This document shows, piece by piece, positions 56,201-64,000 of a stretch of 64,000 nt of DNA; positions within the stretch are counted from its first letter, which is position 1; every line of letters begins with the position of its first letter. Position numbers and translations under genes: made by a program. Below the pieces are notes generated by a model. It saw only the letters and a list, made by a program, of their open reading frames with translations. It had not been told where the DNA came from and ran no database searches. This DNA comes from Iris pallida (Eukaryota > Streptophyta > Magnoliopsida > Asparagales > Iridaceae), in assembly GCA_029216955.1 (NCBI GenBank), contig JANAVB010015600.1, positions 36,258,497-36,322,496 on the forward strand, given 5' to 3'.

Positions 56201-59200
56201 TAACTTATTAATCTTGTTTAACTAGTTTATTTTATGTGATTTTCCAAATACTCACTAAAGGGTTGCAATGTTGGGTACCTTAAATTTACTCAATTATCGT
56301 GATCCTCAGCTTATCAAAATTGTATATTAAAATGTTGTTAATGGCGCATTGAGGTGCGTACCTTAGACGTGAGGTGCAGCGTGGTGCATCTCTTCACCGA
56401 GGCTCCCACATAAGTTGTGCCATGGCGCGAGTATGGTGCATAAGTCGGCACTTCATGAACCCAAGAAATTGTTGGTTTTAATTTGTTTTAGCTCAATCCT
56501 AAACCTATAACATGAACCATACTCTTATCTACTAGTCCGTTGGTACACGATTTTTAAATTTCTAATTTCCCAATTCTCTCTCGACCCTCTTTTCTTTCTC
56601 AACTCTCTTCCAATTATTCATCAGTCGTTGTTGAGCCTCCAGCATCGATTTCAAGCAACCTCTTGTTAGCCAAAAGATTCTAGTTATTTTTTAAGAGTAA
56701 TTACAGGAAATCCCCTATTGTTTAAGTTTCTTTTAGATCCCTCTACCGTTAAGTTTTTTGGTAACTTTTTCCTCCCGTCGGATTTTTAGTCAAACTGTTG
56801 ATTTAAAGGTAAAATTTGACAGAAGTACACTTACCTTATAAATTCTAATTTTAAAATATAATCAAAATGTAAAAGACAAATTTGAAATAAGAAAACCAAA
56901 CTTCCCTAACTTCTCATCCTCTCCCTCACCGGCCCGCTCTTGTTGTCGACGTCAGAGGCGCATGAGGAGCTCGGAGTATACTTAGCATTTCTACCAATGG
57001 AAAATTCATAAAATTGAAGAAAATCAAAAGAAAAATTATGGAGGAATATGAGTTTAGTAAGTAAAAGAGGTTTCAAATCCTCAGACATCTCATTGTTCTC
57101 TAATTCTTATTCCCACCCATTTCATCCCCTCCCCCCCTTCTTCTCTCCTTCTCCACTCTCTCCCTTTTGTAAGTGGCACAAGGAAATCCATCCTTATCAT
57201 CTCATAAAAAAAATCCATCTTTATCATCACATAAATGTATACATTACAAATCATTGAGCCATCAAAACATACATTAAATTGATGTCTTTTATCAAAATTT
57301 ATAGTGGAATTTTTGTGTTGTAAATTGTTATTATGTTTTAAGTAATAAAATGTTGGTGGAAGCACATCGTTTATAAAAGTAAAGATAGGCTAGACCTCCT
57401 CTCAGATTACAGGGATGATAGGCTAGAGGCGGCCATGGCTTTGCCGGAATCGAAGTTGCCGAGGAAGAGGGAAAGTGGGGCTCCATACTTGTTGGGCGAA
57501 TAGTGAACGTCGTCAAATATATTAGCTGTTGCAAGTGGTGTGAGTGATAAAGGGAGACGAGGAAAGGGAAAAAATACCAATTATTAATAAATACTAATTA
57601 TTAATTTTAAATTATTTTGTGGAAGTAGTATTCATCAAATAAGGTTATCCTTGTCAAATTTTACCATTTTAAATAATGGTTTGACTGATAATTGGACAAC
57701 ATGGAGAAGTTTGCAAAAATCTTAATAGGGAGAGATCTAAAAAACCTAAAATGATATGGGGCTTTCCTGTCATTTACCGTTTTCCTAATTTGTAATTTCT
57801 TTTATTTTTTGGGGACTTTTTCTCCTTTTTTATATCTTTAATTTAGCATTTCCGCTGATTTTTGTGCATTGATGAAATTTTGCTACCAAAGACCAGTGAT
57901 CTTCCACAAGTTGGCTTCTTTATTTTGCAACCTGTTTCGTTTGAATTATTTTATATTTAAATTTTTTGTCTTCTCCACTCTCTCCGCGTCAAACAGTTCA
58001 TAGTGCGCCATCACCGATATTCGTTTATGAAAAAAACATCTTTGCCGAAGTCCACCACCCTCGGGTTATATTTTTAAAATTTGTAATTTTGCTAAATTCT
58101 TGCCCAAATTGTATCTATTAAATTATCTATACAATAAATTGTTGATTAGAATATTGCCATCTATTTTATTGTACGTTTTAGAGTTCCAAGTGAAAATTAA
58201 AAATGTGTCTCACTTCAATGAGGTACATGCCACACCATTTGCCTCTAGCGTCATTCGTACCTATGCGTTTTGCCCCGTGATAACACTGGTATATTATATA
58301 TTTGTTTATTTGGCTACAGATGTATTGCAAAGTGGTCATAATTTATTTATATAAATTTCTGTTGTGCATCATACCCTGACAACCATGCTTAGTTTTCTGG
58401 TTCACCTCTCACTCAATTTCTGTGTTAATCCTATGTTTTACACGTTCCAGTAAATTACTGTCTAATGTTATAACAAATTGGTGTCTAATCTCATCATCAT
58501 CATCATCGCAATCCTTATTCTATCATAATGGGGTCACTATGGAGCACAAGAAACTCCATAGAAGATTTGACCAAGTTTTTATGATTGCGTCTGTCGACCT
58601 AATGTGAACCCCCTATGTTGCTGCCAAGTTTCTACCCAAGGTTGCTATGAGCATGAGAGGATCGTGCCATAAAACATAGGCAGAAATTGTGGTCTAAACA
58701 AATCTTCTAATCCCATCTGGAGATGGAAGGTTGTTTTTTTATATTTAGATCTTTATCCTTGTTTATATGACACATGTTATGTTCTGGACATAGTTTAGGT
58801 TTAAAACACTAGGAAAGATAAAAGGCTCCTAGGATCTTCTACTTTCTGCTTTCAGGCCGTATACTTTTTTTAGGACCACTAGTTTAGTTACAGCATAACA
58901 CAAAGACTGTATATATTCCATACTTCAAAATTCTCTCTTGATGATGAAACATCAATTATCATCACATAGATATTGTAGTAACAATCAAAGATTTGAACAT
59001 GCAGGAAAATGCCTATGACTGCGGCTGCCTTTTCTGCCGATGGTTCTGTTCTAGCTGTTGCAGCGGAGACTGTTGTTACATTGTGGGACCCTGACAAAAA
59101 TGCTCTTATAGCTGTCACCGGTGATACACTCATGGTGATTCTTTACATGCCAAACTTTTTTTTTTTCAAATTACTTATGGAGGCCTTTACTTATACAGTA

Positions 59201-62200
59201 TGAGCCAAATCATGAGATATAAGATCATTATTCTTTTTTCCTTTGGCAGCCAATTACTTCCATTTCTTTTGTTGGGAAGTCGGAATATTTTGTAACACTG
59301 TCTCAGAGTTCAAATCCTCAGCTAGCTCTGTGGGACCTTTCAAAGCTGTCTGTTTGTTGGTCATATAAACTTTTTGTAGAAGGTATGCAGCCTTTTTATT
59401 TACTTTACATTTAGAGAGGTATATTTATAAGACAGGGAAATAAACAAAGAGTACAATGTGGTTTTTGGCATTATAGATTATTGATTTGACACCTCATCTT
59501 GTAGTAATTTTATGTTGGTTCATATTATGCTAGCTGTATCGTGTATGGAAGATGGATCTCAATTTGCTATCCTAGCCCTATCTAATTCGTCGGATCAAGC
59601 TGCTTCCAGAGACCAAGATGGGATTATTTTATTATTTGACGTGAAGCAACCGATTCCTGTCGCCACATGGTTGGTGAAAAAGGTATATTTGGTCCATGCT
59701 CACTATTATCTTCTCTGCTTAACAATATTTGACACAGATTTGTCTATACTTTTAAAGTTCTTACTGAAGTATTCCTTTCGACTTTACTGCATTAGCACTG
59801 TTAGTGACATGTCTTTTTTCAGTTTCTACTGTTATCATTTTGATAGTTCTTCCCATGTGATCAGGCAAAGGGAGGTGGCATGTCTTTCCTACCTCGTAAT
59901 ACGTATCTTCAGAAGCCGGCGAAGTCTGCAGAAGAAACTGACAGCTCCTTACTGGTCTACATAAATGCTGACCATGAATTCATCGTCTTTGACCCACACA
60001 ATAGTAAAGAGAATCATATTAGCAGAAGTGCTCATGAAGGGCATCTCTCTGCTGAAGAACCAGGTTCGATCAGTATTATCATTCTGTTAATAATATTGAT
60101 ATTACTGTTTGCTGATAATATTAGTAATTGGCATTTTCTGTTACTTATTTTTCAGTATCTGCATTCGGTGCTATCTTTCATGCATGCTTCAGTGATTATA
60201 TTCCAGTTGTGCGTATGCAGTATGCTTATATTTTTGTTCGCGCTCTTGTGAGCATGTACACTTGTGAGGTTGTATGTAACTTGTTTCTTTGAGTTTGGTT
60301 ATGTATTGTGTGTGGATATTGGATATTTGTACTTTCACTTAAATGTTCAGGCATGCCTCTTTTTTCTATATGTGTGCATTTATGCGTAGTGCTTCCACAC
60401 ATGTACGAATTAGATATCAACAATATTTATCAATAACATTAGTTTATGATTCACAATAAAGGAGCATTTTGAGTCATATATCAGGATAAGTTCAGATCCT
60501 AGGTTGTCAACTCGTGACACGTATCGTGTATCGACTTGCTTGCATATCATATCTCATATCATGTATCATAGGATACATTTAACTCTAGGAATTTAGGTTA
60601 TGCTTCTAAATCTTTATAGGAGCATGATTTAATATATATGTTTTGGTACATTTTTGTTTGTTCATCTTTACTAATGTATCTAGTTCCGAATCCAGATTCT
60701 TAAGTATACATTACATGTAAGTAAAAGAAAATTCTGATACTACCTGTAAGCCTATATGTATCGTATCAAGTCAATGACAGTCGATACATAACGAAATGGT
60801 AGTATATCTTATCGTATTGTAAGATAGATAAGTAGTGTAAGATACTAGCAACATAGTTCAGATCCTGCTGGGAGGATTGCTTCAGTTATATGGGGTGTAA
60901 ATAACCAGGGACTATTTGAATTGGATATTTAGATCTTCATAAAAGTATTATAACATATATATTTTGGCGCCAGTTGAATGTATACTTTGGGAAACTACTG
61001 TTTCCATATTGTAATATGGTTTGTAATAGCAAACTGTCACAAATTATTGAGCTGTGAAGCGTGCGTCCAATTTGGACTTCATTTCCGAACTAATCTCTTG
61101 GTTCAAACTTCAATCCATACCCTTGATAGTTGATATGCGACTGGGCTGGAAAAGGGACGGGGTGAGCCAACTCTAATAGTTGTACTGAGACAGGTAGCAA
61201 GGAATCACCCCGAGTAAAAGACCTGCATAGCGCAGACCTCTTGGGTCATATTTTATGGAGATTATAGCTTAGTCCAGTGATCTACTGGACCAAACTGCAA
61301 TTGCATCTTCCAGGCCATTCGAGCCCAAATAACTATATAGAGGGTTAGGAAGTCTCTGTCCAGGATCTCCTATTAGGTTTGGGATTGGGATTCCTATTCC
61401 TTATTTAGCTTGGGAAGAGCTACTCAATCCTAAACCTAATAGGATATCCTCCTGGATCATGGCTAAGATTTTGTGATGATCTTTATTGTTGTTTTTTATA
61501 TATTATATGTTGCTTCTCGTTAGTTTTAAATGGAATAATATTAATATGGATGAATATAGTGAATTTATAGATACACAACTTTGACAAATGGTAGTGGTCA
61601 TAATTTATCAACAAGGAATCATATCGATACACTTTAACATTCAGTGAATCATTGCGTTGACACTAATTGTCTATCTTTTTTGTTCAATTTTCTGTCGATT
61701 TGACTGAGAAAGAGATCTCCAACGTCGGTATCCAACGTCGGTATCGGTCAACATTGGTAGCAGTCGGTATCGGATTGAGACATGCAAAACCGTATCGGTA
61801 TCGGACGATACTGCAAACTATGCATTTTCTCTACCTCATCTTACCTTGAAAAAGCAAGGTCACCTTGCATCCTTGAACCGATAACTATCTTTTGACTAAC
61901 CTAGCCCCTCCACCTTGGGACCAACAATGGGTAATACATGAATATTTACCTATTCACCTGATGTACATCGATAATCGCCTTTCAGCATTATCTTAGGCCC
62001 TCATAGGCCCTCACTCACCCTCCTTGGACGAACCTTGCGGAGGAACCCTTAGGTTTTTGGGACAATGGATTCAAACCAATGTTTATGCTACTCAAGCTGA
62101 CATTTTCGCTTCTGCTCTGTCCACACTTGCTTAGACAGAATGCTTCCCTACCGATGCATTTCCCACAACTTCGGCAGATCGCTTAGTCCCATTCATCTTG

Positions 62201-62962
62201 GGCACAAAGCCAACATAATGAATCAAACACGGGCTGCTGGTCTATACATCACTGGTAATGGGAATTCATCAAGAATCCATTTCTATATTTGCTGAGCTTG
62301 ATGTCTATCATTTTTGATTGCTGGTTGTGAGCCTTGACAATGCATTTGGTAACGACAGCCAGCTTGAATGGATCATCGAATAGATACTGCTACGCCCAAA
62401 AGTTTGAAAGTCCTTTTTGTTGATTACATGAACAAAATCAGTCACATTGTTTTATGGTAGAAACACTTGGGATGGATGAATATGGCTGACATGATTGACC
62501 TAGTCATTTGTTATTGTGAACCATCCATTTCTTGACCATTTGGCAAAGTTTCAAAATTCATGATATGTATTCTTGTAGGCATCATAAGTAGTGCTTCTTG
62601 AATATAATTTTGATGCTGTAAATATCAGTAACTGAGCTCTGAGTGCAGTCGGGATGAATGGATGTGGTGTCACATTCTTTTATAGTCATCTCTCAGCTAG
62701 ATCCACTTGTAGTTTATATAACCAGAAGAGATCAACTACATTTTGTTTTTCTTGTACAGCTCGCACCGGATATGCTTCAATATATGGGGAGTTTGATGAT
62801 TTTGATGAAAAGAGGAAGCAGATTGCAGAAATTCCATTTGTTCCTTCAGAAAGACCTTGGGAGACAATATTCAGTGGATCATCCCATGTTCTTCCACCAC
62901 TCACAAAGCTCTGCTCAGTATTCTTTACATCTTTACTGGAAAAGAGACCGACCGCAGAGTGA
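30128..62962 (+). CDS. WDR75: WDR75 / UTP17 homologue, 16 exons, 806 residues
   Basis: WDR75 (yeast Utp17/Nan1) is a WD40 protein of the t-UTP part of the small-subunit processome, needed in the nucleolus for pre-18S rRNA synthesis and processing. Exons: 30128-30247, 30341-30526, 31152-31328, 31743-32142, 32448-32566, 44791-44868, 45013-45153, 45269-45313, 48069-48235, 51552-51630, 51720-51814, 59005-59134, 59250-59382, 59534-59682, 59865-60063, 62760-62962. All introns are GT-AG and all phases fit, giving an unbroken frame from [13 protein letters not shown] to LLEKRPTAE and TGA. Length is close to that of animal WDR75. Two WD40 propeller halves are visible, with blocks such as [28 protein letters not shown] and [15 protein letters not shown]. 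The gene appears intact despite about 30 kb of intron, much of it transposons. Confidence 0.92.
32567..34255 (+). other. WDR75 intron 5, part before the Copia insertion
   Basis: AT-rich sequence with no coding signal. A segment at about 33830-33945 (ATTTCGGTTTCCATCGG...CCAATACTGCGAGCCTTG) resembles a worn copy of the GATACC-rich MITE at 43763. The rest shows no feature I can name. Confidence 0.45.
34256..35524 (+). repeat. Copia 5' LTR
   Basis: 1269 bp with TG...CA ends. A TATATAAATAG promoter motif lies at about 34451-34461. The last bases, CCCCAGTTCCATCA, are followed after AT by the primer binding site. Confidence 0.93.
35527..35540 (+). other. Copia primer binding site (tRNA-Met type)
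   Basis: TGGTATCAGAGCCA begins two bases past the LTR end. This is the standard Copia site, complementary to the 3' end of initiator methionine tRNA. Confidence 0.92.
35897..36025 (+). repeat. 66-bp tandem duplication in the Copia leader
   Basis: AAGCAGTCCAGAGGCAGACA and the following bases through CAGCCAAAACCTAAAAAA occur twice, starting at 35897 and 35963 and differing at a few sites. The rest of the leader (to 36852) is AT-rich and non-coding. Confidence 0.75.
36853..38178 (+). pseudogene. gag: Copia gag and protease, frameshifted
   Basis: Gag starts at ATG 36853 ([18 protein letters not shown]) and is open to TAA 37240-37242. The frame then moves for about 100 bases ([12 protein letters not shown]...) and returns to the first frame near 37345, so two indels compensate. 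A zinc knuckle [14 protein letters not shown] lies near 37590-37632. The protease active site near 37718 reads DTRATNH, where Copia elements normally have DSGATNH, so the catalytic glycine is lost. The frame ends at 38176-38178 where another shift leads into integrase. Confidence 0.85.
38150..39025 (+). pseudogene. Copia integrase, with stop codon and 3' insertion
   Basis: GAG_pre-integrase CESCWEGK is followed by the catalytic core with HSDLCGPM, the second aspartate in LRSDRGGEY and the glutamate in [12 protein letters not shown], the D-D-E triad. An in-frame TAG lies at 38789-38791, where Copia integrase normally has a tryptophan. The frame goes on with [11 protein letters not shown] and is then cut at 39025 by a 381-bp insert. 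The junction with gag is damaged by a shift and an apparent loss of a few codons before LWHINL. Confidence 0.87.
39019..39413. mobile_element. GCCTAGGCGG-rich hAT-like MITE inside the Copia pol (insert 39026-39406)
   Basis: The 381-bp insert is flanked by AAGTAGA at 39019-39025 and 39407-39413. Removing the insert and one flank copy brings the Copia reading frame together. It starts TAGTGTTCTAAATGGCGCC and ends CGCCATTTATAACCTTGC, an imperfect terminal inversion, and is full of CCGCCTA/TAGGCGG. A second copy of the family lies at 53858-54131 with an 8-bp duplication, which suits hAT transposition. Confidence 0.8.
39414..41196 (+). pseudogene. Copia reverse transcriptase and RNase H
   Basis: The linker after the insert ([13 protein letters not shown]) is open until a shift near 39585, resumes as [16 protein letters not shown], and is stopped by TAG at 39718-39720. 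From 39721 the frame is open to TAA 41194-41196. RT has [30 protein letters not shown] and the catalytic YVDD near 40210. RNase H is marked by [13 protein letters not shown] and YCDNSGT, ending [12 protein letters not shown]. The last 435 codons are intact, but upstream breaks make the element non-functional. Confidence 0.92.
41246..41258 (+). other. Copia polypurine tract
   Basis: AGAAGTGGGAGAT lies directly before the TGTTAGGG start of the second LTR. Position and composition fit. Confidence 0.85.
41259..42525 (+). repeat. Copia 3' LTR
   Basis: 1267 bp, aligned end to end with 34256-35524. The two differ at about 36 positions, many in the last third, and by one 2-bp gap (TTTAACTTTCT against TTTCTTTCT). 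Confidence 0.93.
42728..42799. repeat. (TTA)n microsatellite
   Basis: TTATTATT with a few TTATTG units for about 72 bases in intron 5. Confidence 0.95.
43752..44225. mobile_element. GATACC-rich MITE with 11-bp target duplication
   Basis: GTCCAAACCAT occurs at 43752-43762 and 44215-44225 and encloses 452 bp. Both ends are dense in CCGATACC or GGTATCGG, and the tips (AGTTTAAAGTATCGG and, inverted, CAAGGTTCGCAGTATCGG) are loosely inverted. A duplication of 9-11 bp is the Mutator range. The centre is AT-rich with no coding signal. Worn relatives lie near 33830-33945 and 61690-61815. Confidence 0.75.
44226..44790 (+). other. WDR75 intron 5, end part
   Basis: AT-rich, no gene or element edge seen. 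It ends with a T-rich tract and the acceptor CTACTTTTCAG at 44780-44790. Confidence 0.5.
44791..45313 (+). other. WDR75: WDR75 exons 6-8
   Basis: Exon 6 (44791-44868, [19 protein letters not shown]) continues the WD40 blade started before the 12-kb intron. Exon 7 (45013-45153) holds [20 protein letters not shown]. Exon 8 (45269-45313) is only 15 codons, [15 protein letters not shown]. All keep phase 0, residues 335-422. Confidence 0.88.
45827..47549. mobile_element. non-autonomous hAT element, 1707 bp, perfect TIR and TSD
   Basis: The element at 45835-47541 starts TAGGGGTGAGCA and ends TGCTCACCCCTA, a perfect 12-bp terminal inversion. It is flanked by CCCTACAA at 45827-45834 and 47542-47549, the 8-bp duplication typical of hAT. 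Both ends are full of CGGTTT/AACCG and form a longer imperfect inversion (about 45835-45975 with 47395-47541). The interior is AT-rich, has no transposase, and includes a (GA)n tract. It lies in intron 8 of WDR75. Confidence 0.9.
47161..47220. repeat. (GA)n microsatellite inside the hAT element
   Basis: About 60 bases of GAGA with one T interruption, followed by two to three copies of AAGAAAGAGGAGGCGGAT to about 47312. Confidence 0.95.
48069..48235 (+). other. WDR75: WDR75 exon 9
   Basis: The 167-nt exon encodes [19 protein letters not shown] and [13 protein letters not shown], conserved in WDR75, and ends in a split serine codon completed by exon 10. The acceptor is TTGCTCCAG and the donor GTTACA. 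Confidence 0.88.
48236..49030 (+). other. WDR75 intron 9, first part
   Basis: AT-rich; nothing recognisable except a short repeat of AGATGTTAGGAGAAGG at 48945-49035 next to the LINE fragment. Confidence 0.45.
49040..49835 (+). mobile_element. LINE retrotransposon 3' end, decayed
   Basis: The text starting at 49046 reads [23 protein letters not shown], the FADD box of plant LINE reverse transcriptase, then [13 protein letters not shown]. Further on come MRLLRW-like, WFGHVQ-like (near 49590) and RGRPKQT-like pieces, with many stops. The end, CTGATCCCAAATAATTGGGATAGAGGC and a GTTGGTGGTTG tail split across 49785-49830, is typical of these LINEs. It is 5'-truncated, as is usual. Confidence 0.75.
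50813..51220. mobile_element. short hAT-like MITE
   Basis: TTGATAA at 50813-50819 and 51214-51220 encloses 394 bp that begin ATAGGGTCGTTGTT and end AATAACAGCCCTG, an imperfect terminal inversion. Its ends are rich in CGGGT/ACCCG. It lies in intron 9. Confidence 0.5.
51552..51814 (+). other. WDR75: WDR75 exons 10 and 11
   Basis: Exon 10 (51552-51630) encodes [20 protein letters not shown], a WD40 repeat start. Exon 11 (51720-51814) completes it with [16 protein letters not shown] and ends in a split lysine codon, AA|G. Phases fit on both sides, residues 477-536. Confidence 0.88.
52150..52300 (+). mobile_element. SINE-like fragment
   Basis: TTGGCCCAGCAATAAGG, GCCGGTTCTAGTCGTGG (like a tRNA B box GGTTCGAATCC) and GAAACAACCTCT, then ATGTATCCCCTGACCC, follow the order of common plant SINEs. 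No target duplication or tail is clear, and the copy is worn. Confidence 0.5.
52301..53849 (+). other. WDR75 intron 11, non-coding stretch
   Basis: AT-rich without a recognisable gene or clear element edge. Confidence 0.4.
53850..54139. mobile_element. second GCCTAGGCG-rich hAT-like MITE with 8-bp duplication
   Basis: CTACGGCT at 53850-53857 and 54132-54139 encloses 274 bp starting CACTGTTCTAAAAGGC and ending TTTTCACAACCTTG. Both halves are packed with CGCCTAGGCG and form a large inverted structure around an AT-rich centre (about 53975-54040). Tips and composition match the insert at 39026-39406. Confidence 0.82.
54745..55110 (-). mobile_element. LINE 3' end on the minus strand, decayed
   Basis: On the plus strand AACAACAATAACAAAGCC and then ATCCAATGTTTTGAGGTCGGCT are the reverse of the usual LINE tail. 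CACGTGTCCAAACCACCTAAG near 54976 is the reverse of the GGTTTGGACATG box also seen at 49590. An open frame on the plus strand here is not a gene. Confidence 0.7.
55111..56696 (+). other. WDR75 intron 11, non-coding stretch
   Basis: No coding region or element edge recognised. A GC-richer piece at 56340-56465 with several GGTGC and GGCGC motifs may be a worn MITE. Confidence 0.4.
56697..57778. mobile_element. element with ~65-bp imperfect terminal inverted repeats (1.08 kb)
   Basis: The left end runs GTAATTACAGGAAATCCCC, then TTTCTTTTAGATCCCTC. The right end, read in reverse, runs GTAAATGACAGGAAAGCCCC, then TTTTTTAGATCTCTCCCT. The arms stay alignable for about 65 bases. The interior has no recognised gene. 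Long inverted ends suggest a Mutator-like non-autonomous element, but I could not settle the target duplication. Confidence 0.6.
57779..59004 (+). other. WDR75 intron 11, last part
   Basis: AT-rich with an (ATC)n run at about 58490-58507. No gene. It ends at the acceptor AACATGCAG at 59004. Confidence 0.45.
59005..60063 (+). other. WDR75: WDR75 exons 12-15: second WD40 half
   Basis: Exon 12 (59005-59134) holds [19 protein letters not shown] and LWDPDKN. Exons 13 (59250-59382) and 14 (59534-59682) share a split alanine codon and hold [27 protein letters not shown] and [15 protein letters not shown]. Exon 15 (59865-60063) holds [13 protein letters not shown] and [16 protein letters not shown]. 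Residues run from about 537 to 740. Introns here are short and clean. Confidence 0.9.
60064..61689 (+). other. WDR75 intron 15, first part
   Basis: Mostly AT-rich. A stretch at 60510-60850 is rich in ATCGTAT/ATACGAT and may be a worn element. An inverted repeat with arms of about 27 bases (61360-61387 and 61424-61454) could fold into a hairpin with a loop near 36 nt. No coding signal. Confidence 0.5.
61690..61815. mobile_element. worn copy of the GATACC-rich MITE
   Basis: Repeated GTCGGTATC, CGTATCGGTATCGG and the end GATACTGCAAACTATG resemble the right end of the element at 43763-44214. Boundaries are uncertain and no duplication was found. Confidence 0.5.
61816..62759 (+). other. WDR75 intron 15, last part
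   Basis: No gene or element recognised. It ends with TTTTGTTTTTCTTGTACAG before exon 16. Confidence 0.45.
62760..62962 (+). other. WDR75: WDR75 exon 16 and stop codon
   Basis: The exon completes a split alanine codon and encodes [19 protein letters not shown], then [20 protein letters not shown] and the end [13 protein letters not shown] before TGA 62960-62962. This C-terminal segment, ending in a Leu-Leu-Glu-Lys motif, is typical of WDR75. Confidence 0.9.
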
Positions 62963-63374
62963 TGGACTGGCCTATCAATCTTTGGAAGTTGCTGTTATAG
63001 AAGGGTATCGTCAATTGAAGTTCAGCCGATCTACTATATGCCTCATGTGCCATATTCTAGGCTGCAGATTTTTGGTGTAGATCCTCATGTGGCAGAGCAG
63101 TAGCTGGGAAGGCTGGGAAGGTGGATGTTGTTCAGGTAACGACCCTCCGGTTGGTCTTTTTTATATGCACAAACATGAAAAAACCATTGGAAGTTGGAAG
63201 ATACGCCCGAAGGAGAGAGAGAGTGATCAGAGATCTAATGTCTTTACGGTTTATGAAAATTTTGTAATATCTAGTTCAAATGTTGGAATTATAGAAATTT
63301 TGGTATTGAGTATTATTGGCGAGTATATTGAACTTGCGGAGATAGTTATATATAATTATATGTTCTTTTAGAGA
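62963..63374 (+). other. probable 3' untranslated region and flank of WDR75
   Basis: No further coding sequence belongs to the gene. The segment turns AT-rich after 63230. I see no perfect AATAAA close to the stop, so the poly(A) site is not assigned. Confidence 0.4.
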
Positions 63375-63378
63375 GGTA

Positions 63379-63678
63379 CTATAAGCGTTGGTGTTCCACA
63401 TTTATTAGTTTCTGATGTTTATTAATAAGTCATGATAATGTGATGTTTGTATGAGCTGGAGCATGAACTTGTCACATTTAGGAGGTGCCATTTATCATGA
63501 CTTATTAATAAACATCACATTAGCTGGAAAATTTATCATTTTAGGAGGTGCCATTTATCATGACTTATCATTAGAGATCTTCGCAAGATGTGCTATAAGC
63601 ATTGGCGTTCCACATTTATCAGTTCAAACCTCTTGTCAGCTGGAGCATGAACTTGTCACATTTAGGAGGTGCCATTTT
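63379..63678. repeat. nested direct and inverted repeats downstream of WDR75
   Basis: TATAAGC(G/A)TTGG(T/C)GTTCC with flanks repeats at 63379-63411 and 63593-63625. AGCTGGAGCATGAACTTGTC and the next 20 bases repeat at 63454-63493 and 63639-63678, with a partial third copy from 63522. A perfect 25-bp inverted repeat (63413-63437 with 63493-63517) gives a stem with a 55-nt loop. Sequence after 63700 shows nothing I can name. Confidence 0.8.
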
Positions 63679-64000
63679 TGGAGCAAGAAAATGCAAATAT
63701 AATCCTGCGTCACAGTTGGCTATTCAATCGAATGAATCTTTCATATAGTCGATCCGTTGAGGTGGATAGCTTACCACTACTGCAATGGACAATTTTGAAA
63801 ACACAGGATAGGCAAATCACAACTTATACTTCATTGACCAACTGTTACAACTGTACCCCAGTTCTGGGATTTTCAGCACACAAAGAGTACTAGTGCATAT
63901 GTTTGCAAGTAATGGTATTTTTTACCAAAATACCCGTGTCTTATTTTCTGTATCCCCCTGTGTTTTCAGTGTCTGTCCCCTCCCCGCCGTCGGCGTGCCT

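Noticed and set aside
62658..63080. Plus-strand frame of 140 codons across the end of WDR75
   Set aside because: It is out of frame with the conserved WDR75 exon 16 and reads intron and 3' flank.
1..64000. tRNA or rRNA genes
   Set aside because: No cloverleaf with matching A and B boxes or rRNA-like stretch was seen by eye; the SINE at 52150 and the primer sites are the only tRNA-like sequences.

Overview
This is a stretch of flowering-plant nuclear genome. It holds one split host gene, the plant homologue of WDR75 (yeast Utp17/Nan1), with GT-AG introns, and a dense, nested set of plant transposable elements: Ty3/Gypsy Tat lineage, Ty1/Copia, Mutator-like, hAT-like, LINE and SINE. The sequence does not identify the species.

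Positions 1-17139 are almost all of one very large Tat-lineage Ty3/Gypsy retrotransposon lying on the minus strand. The right LTR is complete (14741-17139, about 2.4 kb). Only the first 698 bp of the other LTR are in the window. On the minus strand the element runs: primer binding site, gag with a very long N-terminal extension, protease, then reverse transcriptase, a degenerate RNase H, a second RNase H and integrase. Between integrase and the far LTR, on the opposite strand, it carries a spliced gene for a plant mobile domain (PMD) protein with its own TATA box, introns and poly(A) signal. Just past the integrase stop lie five short hairpins with a conserved 22-nt core and stems that differ in sequence yet stay complementary. 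This is the most unusual structure in the window.

Positions 17140-29800 are a transposon graveyard. A fragment of another LTR element ends at 19800 inside the gene of a Mutator-like element (MULE). That gene encodes a MULE transposase with a SWIM zinc finger and an OTU protease-like C-terminus, and is broken by three stops and then a stop plus frameshift. On the opposite strand, converging on it, is a decayed second PMD gene. Two arrays of alternately inverted 25-bp modules (arms GGACTGCC/GGCAGTCC) sit between the two genes and in the probable first intron of the PMD gene. A 2.13-kb solo LTR with a clean 5-bp target duplication is inserted in the second array.

Positions 29900-63400 are the WDR75 gene: 16 inferred coding exons giving 806 residues, every junction in frame, spread over 33 kb. 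WDR75 acts in the nucleolus in the small-subunit processome. Its introns are swollen by insertions: an 8.27-kb Copia element in a 12.2-kb intron 5 (itself hit by a small hAT-like element), a 1.7-kb non-autonomous hAT, GATACC-rich MITEs, LINE 3' ends, a SINE and others. Telo-box motifs lie just upstream of its start codon, as is common for plant ribosome-biogenesis genes.

By eye the Tat LTRs differ at about 1.3% of sites and the Copia LTRs at about 3%, so the Tat insertion looks the younger. All splice sites, domain assignments and element boundaries were read by eye; no database search or folding program was run.
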